15,031 nt of DNA from Lachnospiraceae bacterium (lineage in GTDB: Bacteria > Bacillota > Clostridia > Lachnospirales > Lachnospiraceae), in NCBI GenBank assembly GCA_900752065.1, contig CAADTT010000027.1, forward strand, positions 1 to 15,031, given 5' to 3'. Both the position numbers and the translations under genes were made by a program. Every line of letters begins with the position of its first letter. Position 1 is the first letter of the stretch. Below the pieces are notes generated by a model, which was given only the letters and a program-made list of their open reading frames with translations, was not told the DNA's origin and searched no databases. Of this stretch, positions 7,593-14,767 are shown in pieces.

Positions 7593-8432
7593 TTAAAGAA
7601 GATAATCCTTCTTTTTCATCATCTTGCGGTATGCGCCGGCTGTCATGTTACAGCTCTTTTTAAAGCTCTGTGAAAAGTAGCTCTGGGAGGAGAAACCGGA
7701 AAGCTGTGCAATATCAGCGATGCAGTGGTCGGTACTAGCCAGAAGTTCTTTGCTCACCTCGATCCGCCGTTCATTCAGATAGTTAATGGGCGAGAGTCCG
7801 TAGCATTTTGTAAATGTGTGGACGAAATAGTATTTATTCAGGTGCGCCATTTTTGCGAGGTGGTCAAGAGTAATGTTATCCTGATAATTGGAATCTATGT
7901 AACGCTTGATTTTTGCACACTCTCTGTTAGGGCGCTGGGATACTATGACCTCGAAGGCGGAGCTGGTGATCCTCTGCAAGTGTATGGTAAGGATATCCAG
8001 CATATCTTTACAGATATCCTGATATCCGGGTTTTTTGTTTTCCAGTTCTGTCAGCATAGAGCTGAAGTAGAAGAACAGATCATTTTTTTGCTCCCGGCAG
8101 TTGAATACCATGTATTCCTGCTCATTGCTGAAAGAAAAGCTTAACCCCTCCACGCTCAGGGTAATGTATTCCAGGGGAGGAGTACCCAGAGAAATCTCCG
8201 TATGGAGAATATTTGGGTTAATGATGATAAGGTCATCCTTTTTAATGGGGAAGGAGATATTTTCTATGCGGAATTCCCCGCTTCCATCCCTCACATAAAA
8301 CAATTCAGTAAAATAGTGGGAGTGCTTCAGGCTGGGCCAGTCCCCCTCGTATTTTGAAAAGGTTACGGAGAGAAGGTTTACAGCATGATGACTGCCCGGA
8401 ATTTCTTCGAGTTGGTATTTCAGATTTCCCAT
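7593..8432 (-). CDS. AraC-family transcriptional regulator (cupin sensor plus HTH)
   Basis: This 279-residue protein has the standard AraC/XylS plan for sugar regulators. An N-terminal cupin-like sensing domain (about 1-150) includes HSHYFTELFYVRDGSGEF and KKDDLIIINPNILHTE. A C-terminal pair of helix-turn-helix motifs (about 175-275) includes ITLDHLAKMAHLNKYYFVHTFTKCYGLSPINYL and CIADIAQLSGFSSQSYFSQSFKKSCNMTAGAYRK. The start is the ATG whose complement is at 8430-8432, preceded by AAAGGA. The frame stays open upstream to 8744, but that extension lacks a ribosome binding site and looks non-coding. The gene diverges from the transporter/phosphorylase operon, which it most likely controls, probably as an activator responding to the imported sugar. 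The effector is not visible from the sequence. Confidence 0.93.
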   Translation of the reverse strand: MGNLKYQLEEIPGSHHAVNLLSVTFSKYEGDWPSLKHSHYFTELFYVRDGSGEFRIENISFPIKKDDLIIINPNILHTEISLGTPPLEYITLSVEGLSFSFSNEQEYMVFNCREQKNDLFFYFSSMLTELENKKPGYQDICKDMLDILTIHLQRITSSAFEVIVSQRPNRECAKIKRYIDSNYQDNITLDHLAKMAHLNKYYFVHTFTKCYGLSPINYLNERRIEVSKELLASTDHCIADIAQLSGFSSQSYFSQSFKKSCNMTAGAYRKMMKKKDYLL

Positions 8433-8531
8433 AAATGCGGTTCCTTTCTTCTTTATTCCCGCAAGCAGCGAGCCGGACGGCCGTGCCTGCAAGGATCTTT
8501 GATTAGTTGTTAAGGTATATGAAAAATGATG

Positions 8532-8561
8532 CGGCAGATTATTTTTTGAGTAATCTTGCCG
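8532..8561. repeat. Inverted repeat at the predicted start of the regulator transcript
   Basis: CGGCAGATTA and TAATCTTGCCG pair with one bulged base around a T-rich loop. The element begins about 7 bp downstream of the - strand -10 box. It therefore overlaps the predicted transcription start of the regulator gene and could be an autoregulatory operator or a 5' mRNA hairpin. Confidence 0.45.
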
Positions 8562-8567
8562 TGTACG

Positions 8568-8596
8568 ATTATGCAAAATATCCTGCGGAATGTCAA
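8568..8596 (-). promoter_or_regulatory. Promoter of the AraC-family regulator gene
   Basis: On the - strand, a perfect TTGACA (complement at 8591-8596) and CATAAT (complement at 8568-8573) are separated by 17 bp. Transcription would start near 8561, leaving a leader of about 130 nt before the ATG. It is the closest match to the vegetative consensus in the window, suggesting steady basal expression of the regulator. Confidence 0.65.
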
Positions 8597-8790
8597 AAAA
8601 AATCAGGTAAAATAAGTCCTGAAAATCCCTGAATTGGCGAAAGCATCCATAAAAATATGAAAAAAAACTTTGGAAATTCAAGAAAATGACGGAAATTTCC
8701 AGGGAAAACATAATTGCGATTTTATAGTTTGTATAATAACACAAAGAAGAAAAAAGAGCAAGATATATAAAAAAATGAGCAAAATAAGGC

Positions 8791-8819
8791 TTGAAAACAG
8801 TAAAAAAAGTGAGTATTGT
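8791..8819 (+). promoter_or_regulatory. Candidate promoter of the sugar transport operon
   Basis: TTGAAA at 8791-8796 and TATTGT at 8814-8819 are spaced 17 bp and lie 55-80 bp before the binding-protein start. The -10 is imperfect, as expected for an activator-dependent promoter. TATACT at 8825-8830 is an alternative -10 without a good -35. The gene's ribosome binding site AAAGGAGG ends at 8866. Confidence 0.4.
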
Positions 8820-8873
8820 ATAGATATACTAAAGCAGGGACTTTGTACCTTGCACTTAAAAGGAGGATATGCT

Positions 8874-10304
8874 ATGAAACTGAAAAAAGTACTTTGCGTG
8901 ACAATGGCAGGTGTGATGGCTTTCGGCCTTACAGCTTGCGGCAACGGCGGAGCTAAGGAGACAACAGCACCGGAGACAGAGGCTGCTGAGACAGAAGCCG
9001 CTGAGACAGAGGCTGCTGAAACAGAAGCTGCTGAAACTGAGGCCGCTGAGACAGAAGCTGCAGGTTCAGACCTGAGCGGAACCGTAAAGGTTGCAGCCGT
9101 TGAGACAGCATACGGCGCACAGATGTGGCAGGATGTAGCAGCAGCATTTGAAGAAGCTAATCCTGGTGTTACGGTTGAGCTTACCGTTGACAAGAATCTT
9201 GATGATATCATCACACCAGACATGAAAGCTGGTAACTATCCGGATGTAATCTGCAAATCTGTTGGTTCAGAGTCCGCTCTGACAGAGACATTTACAAAGG
9301 ATAACAACCTGGTAGATATGACAGACGTTCTGTCCATGACAGTACCGGGTGAGGATGTTACCGTTGGTGACAAGATCCTTCCGGGATTCACAGAGAACAC
9401 GATCACAAATCCGTACGGCGATGGAAAGACATACCTGATGCCGATGTTCTACAGCCCATGCGGACTGTTCTACGATGCAAACCTTCTCGCAACAAAAGGC
9501 TGGGACGTTCCGGAGACATGGGATCAGATGTGGGAGCTGGGCGACAAGGCTAAAGAAGAAGGCATTGCGCTGTTTACATATCCGACAACTGGATACTTTG
9601 ACGCATTCTTCTATGCACTGCTTCACGAGGCAATGGATACAGATACCTTCAACAGCGCTCTGAAGTATGGCGAAGGCGTATGGGATACAGACGGAGCAAA
9701 ACAGGTATTTGACATTATCGCAAAACTTGCTACTTATACACATGAGAGCACACCGGCTCAGGCAAATGACAATGACTTCCAGATGAACCAGCAGTTAGTT
9801 CTGGATGACAAGGCAATCTTCATGCCGAATGGTAACTGGGTAATCGGCGAGATGGCTGAGGCATCTCGTGCAGATGGCTTCGAGTGGGGCTTCACAGCTC
9901 TTCCGGCAGTTGCAGAAGGCGGCGAGAGAGCTTCCTACACATTCTTTGAGCAGGTATGGATGCCGGCAGGCGCAGTAAACCAGGATTTAGGTAAAGCGTT
10001 CATTGCTTTCCTGTATTCCGATACAGCAGCAGATATCTTCGCTGCATCAAATGCTATTCAGCCGATCGAAGGCATGTCTGATAAACTGGAAGGCGACGCT
10101 AAACTGTACTACAGCATCTATGATACTGGCGCAGTTGCAGTTATGGACGCATTTGCTACAACAGATCCTGTTGAGGGTATTACCGTTCGTACATCCTTCT
10201 TTGATCCGGTAAGCGGACTGGTATCCGGTGATACAACACAGGAAGACTGGGTTGCACAGATCAAAGCTGACAGCGATGCTTTAAGAGGTGCTCTGAAAGA
10301 GTAA
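8874..10304 (+). CDS. ABC transporter sugar-binding lipoprotein (CUT1 type)
   Basis: This extracellular solute-binding protein captures a sugar and delivers it to the two permeases encoded next. The 476-residue product begins with a lipoprotein signal, a basic MKLKK, a hydrophobic core and the lipobox LTAC, so Cys22 would be lipidated and anchored outside the membrane. Residues 34-63 are six exact ETEAA repeats, forming an acidic linker. The mature fold starts near GTVKVAAVETAYGAQMWQDVAAAFEEANPGVTVEL and has the usual family-1 binding-protein features such as GNYPDVICK and FMPNGNWVIGEM. The ATG at 8874 follows AAAGGAGG by seven bases; the open frame upstream lacks any start signal. By context the ligand is probably a beta-1,3-galactosyl N-acetylhexosamine, but ligand residues cannot be read from sequence alone. 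Confidence 0.93.
   Translation: MKLKKVLCVTMAGVMAFGLTACGNGGAKETTAPETEAAETEAAETEAAETEAAETEAAETEAAGSDLSGTVKVAAVETAYGAQMWQDVAAAFEEANPGVTVELTVDKNLDDIITPDMKAGNYPDVICKSVGSESALTETFTKDNNLVDMTDVLSMTVPGEDVTVGDKILPGFTENTITNPYGDGKTYLMPMFYSPCGLFYDANLLATKGWDVPETWDQMWELGDKAKEEGIALFTYPTTGYFDAFFYALLHEAMDTDTFNSALKYGEGVWDTDGAKQVFDIIAKLATYTHESTPAQANDNDFQMNQQLVLDDKAIFMPNGNWVIGEMAEASRADGFEWGFTALPAVAEGGERASYTFFEQVWMPAGAVNQDLGKAFIAFLYSDTAADIFAASNAIQPIEGMSDKLEGDAKLYYSIYDTGAVAVMDAFATTDPVEGITVRTSFFDPVSGLVSGDTTQEDWVAQIKADSDALRGALKE
8973..9062 (+). repeat. Six tandem 15-bp repeats coding (ETEAA)6
   Basis: Six consecutive 15-bp units of the form GARACNGARGCNGCN encode identical ETEAA pentapeptides in the lipoprotein linker. 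The DNA copies differ only at third codon positions while the protein repeat is exact, so the peptide appears to be under selection. In-frame tandem units of this kind can expand or contract without breaking the frame. Confidence 0.9.
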
Positions 10305-10350
10305 TAGAATAAAGTTCTGTCTGTTTGATAGACAGAAGCAGGGTTAAGTG

Positions 10351-10386
10351 GCGGCCGGTGGACATTATATGCACCGGCCGCTTTTT
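10351..10386 (+). terminator. Terminator-like hairpin between binding-protein and permease genes
   Basis: GCGGCCGGTG (10351-10360) pairs perfectly with CACCGGCCGC (10372-10381) around an 11-nt loop and is followed at once by TTTTT. This is a textbook intrinsic terminator placed inside the operon, 47 bp after the binding-protein stop. It would end most transcripts there or protect the upstream mRNA, giving more binding protein than permease. Confidence 0.85.
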
Positions 10387-10389
10387 ATA

Positions 10390-10476
10390 CCTGAGCATGC
10401 AGGAAAAGCTGCCAGCGGCAGGTTTGCTGTATGCCTGAGTATGCAAGAAAGGGCGCCGGCGGCGCGCTTTTGTATG
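10390..10476 (+). repeat. Two tandem ~44-nt hairpin-containing repeats
   Basis: Copies at 10390-10433 and 10434-10476 both begin CCTGAG(C/T)ATGCA and end near TGTATG. At the same offset (19 nt in) each contains a 5-bp stem with a 3-nt loop: CTGCC-AGC-GGCAG in the first and GCGCC-GGC-GGCGC in the second. Two base pairs of the stem differ, and both change on both sides so that pairing is kept. The second copy is followed by CTTTT. The frame through here is open to the permease, but the structure suggests a non-coding role. Confidence 0.65.
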
Positions 10477-10506
10477 AAAATAATGAAAGAGAATGGAGAT
10501 GAGTCA

Positions 10507-11391
10507 ATGCAGCGAACAAAAGGAAGAGCGGGATTTATTTGTTGTTGTCTTGCACCCGCAGTGATTTTATTCCTTATTTTTATGATTTATCCGACGATTG
10601 ACGTGTTTCGCATGTCCCTGTTTAAGTGGGGCGGCTATACGGCAGATAAGAAGTTTGTAGGATTTGACAATTTCGTAACGCTGTTTCAAAGTGATAAGTT
10701 CTACAGTGCGTTCCAGAATACAGTGCTTCTGATTGTCATCGTAACAATTGTCACATTTGCACTGGCACTTGTGTTTGCGGCAATCCTGACCAGAGAAAAA
10801 ATCAAAGGACAGAATTTCTTCCGAATCATTTTCTATATTCCGAATATTCTTTCCGTAGTAGTAATCAGTGCCGTATTCTCAGCAATCTACAAACCGGAAA
10901 ATGGACTGTTGAACTCTATTTTAAACCTCGTAGGGATTGGAGAGGTTTCCTGGCTGGGAAGTTCGAAGGTCGTTATGTACAGTTTGATCATCGCCATGAT
11001 CTGGCAGGCGATCGGTTACTACATGGTAATGTATATGGCAAGTATGGCAAATGTATCTGAGAGTATTTATGAATCCGCCAGTCTGGAGGGTGCAGGAAAG
11101 GTAAAACAGTTTTTCACTCTGACGCTTCCTCTGGTGTGGACGAATATCAGAACCACTCTGACATTCTTCATCATCAGTACCATTAATATGAGTTTCCTGT
11201 TTGTAAAGGCTATGACGCAGGGTAACCCGAATGGTTCCTCTCATGTATTCCTGAGCTACATGTATCAGGAGGCATATACGAACTCTTCTTACGGTTATGG
11301 TATGGCGATCGGCTCTGTCGTTTTCATATTCTCCTTTGCACTGGCAGGAATCGTTAACGCCGTTACAAAGCGTGAAGAGATTGAGTTTTAA
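10507..11391 (+). CDS. ABC sugar transporter permease, MalF/UgpA-like
   Basis: This inner-membrane subunit forms half of the translocation channel of a CUT1 importer. The 294-residue protein has about six membrane helices, with the N-terminal AGFICCCLAPAVILFLIFMIYPTIDVFRMSLF typical of the MalF/UgpA branch. The EAA loop that docks the ATPase is ESASLEGAGKVKQFFTLTLPL from about residue 189. The ATG at 10507 is chosen because GGAG at 10495-10498 lies eight bases upstream. The frame is open back to 10348, but those codons run through a terminator hairpin and tandem repeats and lack a ribosome binding site. It follows the binding-protein gene after a 202-bp structured gap and precedes its partner permease by 12 bp. 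Confidence 0.93.
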   Translation: MQRTKGRAGFICCCLAPAVILFLIFMIYPTIDVFRMSLFKWGGYTADKKFVGFDNFVTLFQSDKFYSAFQNTVLLIVIVTIVTFALALVFAAILTREKIKGQNFFRIIFYIPNILSVVVISAVFSAIYKPENGLLNSILNLVGIGEVSWLGSSKVVMYSLIIAMIWQAIGYYMVMYMASMANVSESIYESASLEGAGKVKQFFTLTLPLVWTNIRTTLTFFIISTINMSFLFVKAMTQGNPNGSSHVFLSYMYQEAYTNSSYGYGMAIGSVVFIFSFALAGIVNAVTKREEIEF

Positions 11392-11403
11392 GGGGGGACG
11401 AAA

Positions 11404-12297
11404 ATGAGTAAACAAGATACAGGAGCAATCAAACAGACTTCAAAGGCGGGTAAAGTAGGTATCTATGTCGCATTGATCGTTCTGGCAATTACGATCATCG
11501 TCCCGATTGTCTGGGTATTTATGGCATCCCTGAAGGAAAACGAACAGTTTTACGGCAGCCCGTGGACACTTCCGAATGGTCTTCATTTTGAAAACTTTGT
11601 TCAGGCGTGGACAGAGGCTGAGATGGGATCCTATATGCTGAATTCTGTGATCGTGACAGCATTGGGTATTTTACTGCTGATTGTGATCTCCCTGCCGGCA
11701 GCTTATGTACTGGCAAGATTTAAATTTAAAGGCAGCAAATTCTGGAATATTCTGTTTATGGCAGGTCTGTTCATTAACGTAAATTACATCGTTGTACCGA
11801 TCTTTCTGATGTTGGTGGATGCGGACAGTTTTCTGACGCGTACACTGGGACATGGATTTTTCTTGAACAATCTGTTTGTGCTGGCTTTGATCTATGCGTC
11901 TACAGCACTGCCGTTTACAATTTATCTGCTGTCCGGTTATTTCAAATCTCTGGCGAAAGATTATGAGGAGGCAGCATATGTTGATGGAGCCGGATACTTC
12001 CGGACAATGATTCAGGTCATCTTCCCGATGGCAAAGCCGAGTATCATAACCATTATTTTGTTTAACTTCCTGTCTTTCTGGAATGAGTATATCATTTCTA
12101 TGACAATGTTGACGAAACCGGCGCTCAAGACACTTCCGGTAGGTTTGATGAACCTGATGGCTGCACAGAGATCCGCGGTACAGTACGGAAGGATGTACGC
12201 AGGTCTGGTTATTGTTATGTTGCCGACGCTGATTCTGTATATGTGTGTTCAGAAGCAGTTGACAGAAGGTATGACAGTTGGCGGACTGAAGGGTTAA
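11404..12297 (+). CDS. ABC sugar transporter permease, MalG/UgpE-like
   Basis: This is the second channel subunit of the importer, 297 residues long with about six membrane helices. After a short polar N-terminus (SKQDTGAIKQTSKAGK), the first helix and the VPIVWVFMASLKENEQF sequence are typical of the MalG branch. The EAA motif EEAAYVDGAGYFRTMIQVIFPMAKPSI begins at residue 188 and matches consensus better than that of the partner. It starts at the ATG at 11404 behind AAGGGGGG. Its stop codon overlaps the ribosome binding site of the next small gene, so the two are co-translated neighbours. No ATP-binding subunit is encoded nearby. CUT1 systems of this kind usually share an MsmX-type ATPase encoded elsewhere; that is inference here. 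Confidence 0.95.
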   Translation: MSKQDTGAIKQTSKAGKVGIYVALIVLAITIIVPIVWVFMASLKENEQFYGSPWTLPNGLHFENFVQAWTEAEMGSYMLNSVIVTALGILLLIVISLPAAYVLARFKFKGSKFWNILFMAGLFINVNYIVVPIFLMLVDADSFLTRTLGHGFFLNNLFVLALIYASTALPFTIYLLSGYFKSLAKDYEEAAYVDGAGYFRTMIQVIFPMAKPSIITIILFNFLSFWNEYIISMTMLTKPALKTLPVGLMNLMAAQRSAVQYGRMYAGLVIVMLPTLILYMCVQKQLTEGMTVGGLKG

Positions 12298-12309
12298 GGA
12301 GGATGCAGT

Positions 12310-12489
12310 ATGAATGAGTATACGAAAAAAATATTAATTGGAATCCTCGTAGCGGTTGTATTCGTGGTATGTATCGCTTTAGTAGTTGTGGGACAGAAAA
12401 ATATCGGCCCCACAGGACTATTAACGATGTTGGTTGGTCTTGCGGGACTGCTTGTTCTGCTTGGAATTTATAATAAACAATATAAGTAA
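12310..12489 (+). CDS. 59-residue two-helix membrane protein of unknown function
   Basis: This small gene sits between the second permease and the phosphorylase. The product begins MNEYTKKILIG, has two hydrophobic stretches (about 8-28 and 36-52) separated by the short polar turn QKNIGPTG, and ends in YNKQYK. It looks like a helical hairpin with both ends on the same face, probably cytoplasmic. AAGGAGG at 12296-12302 overlaps the permease stop and lies seven bases before the ATG. A strong site plus tight packing argue for a real gene. Small two-helix proteins of an uncharacterised domain family occur in clostridial sugar-transport operons, and I suspect membership, but I cannot confirm it. 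A role as an accessory subunit of the importer is only a guess from position. Confidence 0.8.
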   Translation: MNEYTKKILIGILVAVVFVVCIALVVVGQKNIGPTGLLTMLVGLAGLLVLLGIYNKQYK

Positions 12490-12523
12490 ATGGGGATAAT
12501 CCCATATACAGGAGGAATTTTAT

Positions 12524-14680
12524 ATGAACCAGCAAAAAGGACGGGTGACGATACCCACCGATTTGGATGTAATTCCACAGACTCTGGAATTGATGGAGGA
12601 TTGGGGAGCGGATGCGATTCGTGACTGTGACGGTACGGACTTCCCAAAAGAACTCTGTGATGTTGACGCAAAAATATATTCTACTTACTACACGACCAGA
12701 AAAGATAATCAGTGGGCAAAGGAAAATCCCGAAGAAATCCAGCAGATGTATGTGATGACGCCGTTTTATACAGCAGACGGCGGGGTATTGAAAATTCATC
12801 TGATGAAGGGTCTTTATCCTGATATGCTCACGCCGAACAGCAGAGATGATATCAGGCGCTGGTGGGAGGTTATTGACCGCACGACAGGCGAGGTAGTGCC
12901 TGTGGATAAGTGGAGTTACTCGGAGGAAGAGGGGGATGTGACGATTCAGACAACGCCATTCCATGAGTACACGGTCAGCTTCCTGGCATATATTATGTGG
13001 GATCCGGTGCATATGTACAATGCGGTAACGAATGACTGGCAGGGTGTAGAACATCAGATGACCTTTGACGTGAGCCAGCCAAAGACGCACGCATATACCA
13101 TGAAGCGTCTCCGCAGATTCATAGAAGAGCATCCATATGTGAATGTGCTCCGCTTTACGACATTTTTCCATCAGTTTACCCTGATTTTCGATGAGATGGC
13201 GAGAGAGAAGTATGTAGACTGGTATGGTTATTCTGCATCGGTCAGCCCATATATTCTGGAACAGTTTGAAAAAGAGGTTGGATATAAGTTCCGCCCGGAA
13301 TTTATCATTGACCAGGGTTATTATAATAATCAGTATCGTATTCCCACAAAAGAATATCTGGATTTCCAGGCATTTCAGAGACGCGAAGTCCGTAAGATCG
13401 CGAAGGAGATGGTAGACATCACCCATGAATGCGGCAAGGAAGCCATGATGTTCCTGGGAGATCACTGGATCGGAACAGAGCCGTTTGTGGAGGGCTTTGA
13501 GGAAATCGGTCTGGATGCGGTGGTAGGAAGTGTCGGAAATGGTTCGACGCTCCGGCTGATCAGTGATATCGAAGGTGTAAAGTATACAGAAGGACGTCTC
13601 CTGCCCTATTTCTTCCCGGATGTGTTTAACGAAACAGGTGATCCGGTGAAGGAAGCAAAGGTAAACTGGGTGACGGCGAGACGTGCAATTCTCCGTAAAC
13701 CGATCGACCGGATCGGATATGGCGGTTATCTGAAACTTGCACTGGATTTTCCGGATTTTATTGAGTACGTGAAAACTGTCTGTGAAGAGTTCCGTACCCT
13801 GTATGATAATATCAAAGATTGTGTGCCTTACTGTGTAAAGACTGTGGCAGTGTTGAACTGCTGGGGAAAGATGAGGGCATGGGGTAATCATATGGTGCAT
13901 CATGCGCTTTATCAGAAAGAGAATTATTTCTATGCAGGTGTTGTTGAGGCACTTTCCGGTGCGCCCTTTGACGTGAGATTTATCAGCTTCCAGGATATCC
14001 TGGATGATCCGAAGATTCTGGACGACATTGATGTAATCCTGAATGTGGGTGATGCGGATACAGCGCACACTGGCGGAGAATGGTGGCTAAATCCTGAAAT
14101 TTCCGCTGCAGTCAGGAAGTTTGTCTACAATGGAGGAGGATTTATCGGTATTGGTGAGCCGTCAGGTCACAAGGCGAACGGACACTTCTTCCAGCTTTCC
14201 AATGTTCTTGGAGTGGAGGAGGAATGTGGCTTTACTCTGGGGTATGATAAGTATAACTGGGAAAGCCATAAGCATTTTATTACCGAGGACAGCAGTGAAG
14301 AAATTGATTTCGGCGAGAATCTGAAAAGTATCTATGCTCTGGAAGGAACGACAGTACTGGTACAAAAGGACAAGAGAGTCCGTCTGGCTGTCAATGAATT
14401 TGGAAAGGGACGTGCCGTGTATATGTGTGGACTTCCGTACAGCTTTGAGAACAGTCGTCTTCTGTACCGTTCGATTCTCTGGAGTGCGCACGATGAGGAG
14501 AACCTGTATAAATGGTTCAGCTCAAATTATAATGTTGAAGTTCACGCCTATGTGGAGAACAGGAAATATTGTGTAGTTAATAATACCTATGAACCGCAGG
14601 AGACAGTTGTTTACCGCGGGGATGGTTCCAGTTTCCATTTGAGTATGGATGCGAATGAAATCAAATGGTATGAAATGTAA
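12524..14680 (+). CDS. gnpA: 1,3-beta-galactosyl-N-acetylhexosamine phosphorylase (GH112)
   Basis: GH112 enzymes split beta-galactosides such as galacto-N-biose or lacto-N-biose with inorganic phosphate, yielding alpha-galactose 1-phosphate and the N-acetylhexosamine. The 718-residue protein has no signal peptide, so it acts in the cytosol on imported sugar. Family motifs run in order: WGADAIRDCDGTDFP (from about 27), WEVIDRTTGEV, HEYTVSFLAYIMWDPVHMYNAVTNDW, RFTTFFHQFTLIFDE, then FLGDHWIGTEP whose Asp313 aligns with the proposed acid catalyst, and VVGSVGNGSTLR. GYGGYLKLALDFPDF closes the barrel; a GATase-like domain (NCWGKMRAWGN, GGGFIGIGEPSG) and a beta domain follow. CAGGAGG precedes the ATG at 12524. 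Related enzymes prefer GalNAc, GlcNAc or even L-rhamnose acceptors, so exact specificity is open. It ends the operon, with a terminator seven bases later. Confidence 0.93.
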   Translation: MNQQKGRVTIPTDLDVIPQTLELMEDWGADAIRDCDGTDFPKELCDVDAKIYSTYYTTRKDNQWAKENPEEIQQMYVMTPFYTADGGVLKIHLMKGLYPDMLTPNSRDDIRRWWEVIDRTTGEVVPVDKWSYSEEEGDVTIQTTPFHEYTVSFLAYIMWDPVHMYNAVTNDWQGVEHQMTFDVSQPKTHAYTMKRLRRFIEEHPYVNVLRFTTFFHQFTLIFDEMAREKYVDWYGYSASVSPYILEQFEKEVGYKFRPEFIIDQGYYNNQYRIPTKEYLDFQAFQRREVRKIAKEMVDITHECGKEAMMFLGDHWIGTEPFVEGFEEIGLDAVVGSVGNGSTLRLISDIEGVKYTEGRLLPYFFPDVFNETGDPVKEAKVNWVTARRAILRKPIDRIGYGGYLKLALDFPDFIEYVKTVCEEFRTLYDNIKDCVPYCVKTVAVLNCWGKMRAWGNHMVHHALYQKENYFYAGVVEALSGAPFDVRFISFQDILDDPKILDDIDVILNVGDADTAHTGGEWWLNPEISAAVRKFVYNGGGFIGIGEPSGHKANGHFFQLSNVLGVEEECGFTLGYDKYNWESHKHFITEDSSEEIDFGENLKSIYALEGTTVLVQKDKRVRLAVNEFGKGRAVYMCGLPYSFENSRLLYRSILWSAHDEENLYKWFSSNYNVEVHAYVENRKYCVVNNTYEPQETVVYRGDGSSFHLSMDANEIKWYEM

Positions 14681-14686
14681 TTTAAC

Positions 14687-14716
14687 AAAAGGCAGGAGCT
14701 TCTACTCCTGCCTTTT
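14687..14716 (+). terminator. Intrinsic terminator of the sugar operon
   Basis: AAAAGGCAGGAG (14687-14698) and CTCCTGCCTTTT (14705-14716) form a perfect 12-bp stem with a 6-nt loop. The T run is the end of the right arm. It begins seven bases after the phosphorylase stop, so it marks the operon's end. The leading A run makes it usable in both directions. Confidence 0.9.
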
Positions 14717-14758
14717 GCGCAATGTTTTAACAAAATAGTTTTTCGATCTACGGAAATA

Positions 14759-14767
14759 TGGTATAAT
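14759..14767 (+). promoter_or_regulatory. Extended -10 promoter motif, upstream copy
   Basis: TGGTATAAT has the TGn extension plus a perfect TATAAT. The -35 region (TTTTTC at 14739-14744, 17-bp spacing) is poor, but extended -10 promoters tolerate that. It reads toward the short ORF and terminator hairpin at the window's right edge. Confidence 0.5.

Larger units (their letters stand above)
8433..8873. promoter_or_regulatory. Divergent control region between regulator and sugar operon
   Basis: This 441-bp AT-rich gap has no convincing ORF. It holds promoters for both directions (listed separately) and a stem-loop at 8532-8561. GGAAATT occurs twice, at 8672 and 8691, 19 bp apart on one face of the helix, and the second copy forms the palindrome GGAAATTTCC. 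CCTGAA occurs twice, 10 bp apart, at 8618 and 8628. These repeats lie between the two promoters and are candidate regulator sites. TATAAT at 8732-8737 has no good -35 partner. Confidence 0.5.

Noticed and set aside
8433..8744. N-terminal extension of the AraC-family protein
   Set aside because: The extra 104 residues are low-complexity and Phe-rich, lack a ribosome binding site, and would overlap the regulator's own strong promoter at 8568-8596.
8670..8873. N-terminal extension of the sugar-binding protein
   Set aside because: It would place about 68 Lys/Ile-rich residues before a perfect lipoprotein signal peptide and run through the promoter; the ATG at 8874 has an ideal ribosome binding site.
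10348..10506. N-terminal extension of the first permease
   Set aside because: The frame is open, but it crosses a terminator hairpin and the tandem repeats. The peptide is not membrane-like, and a ribosome binding site exists only for the ATG at 10507.
12490..12505. Small hairpin ATGGG/CCCAT before the phosphorylase gene as a regulatory switch
   Set aside because: The stem is only five pairs and leaves the ribosome binding site free; it is too weak to claim a function.
12215..14068. 617-codon open frame on the - strand opposite the phosphorylase
   Set aside because: It lies wholly opposite well-conserved GH112 and permease coding sequence, has no recognisable domain and a His/Arg/Ile-rich composition typical of a reverse-strand shadow.
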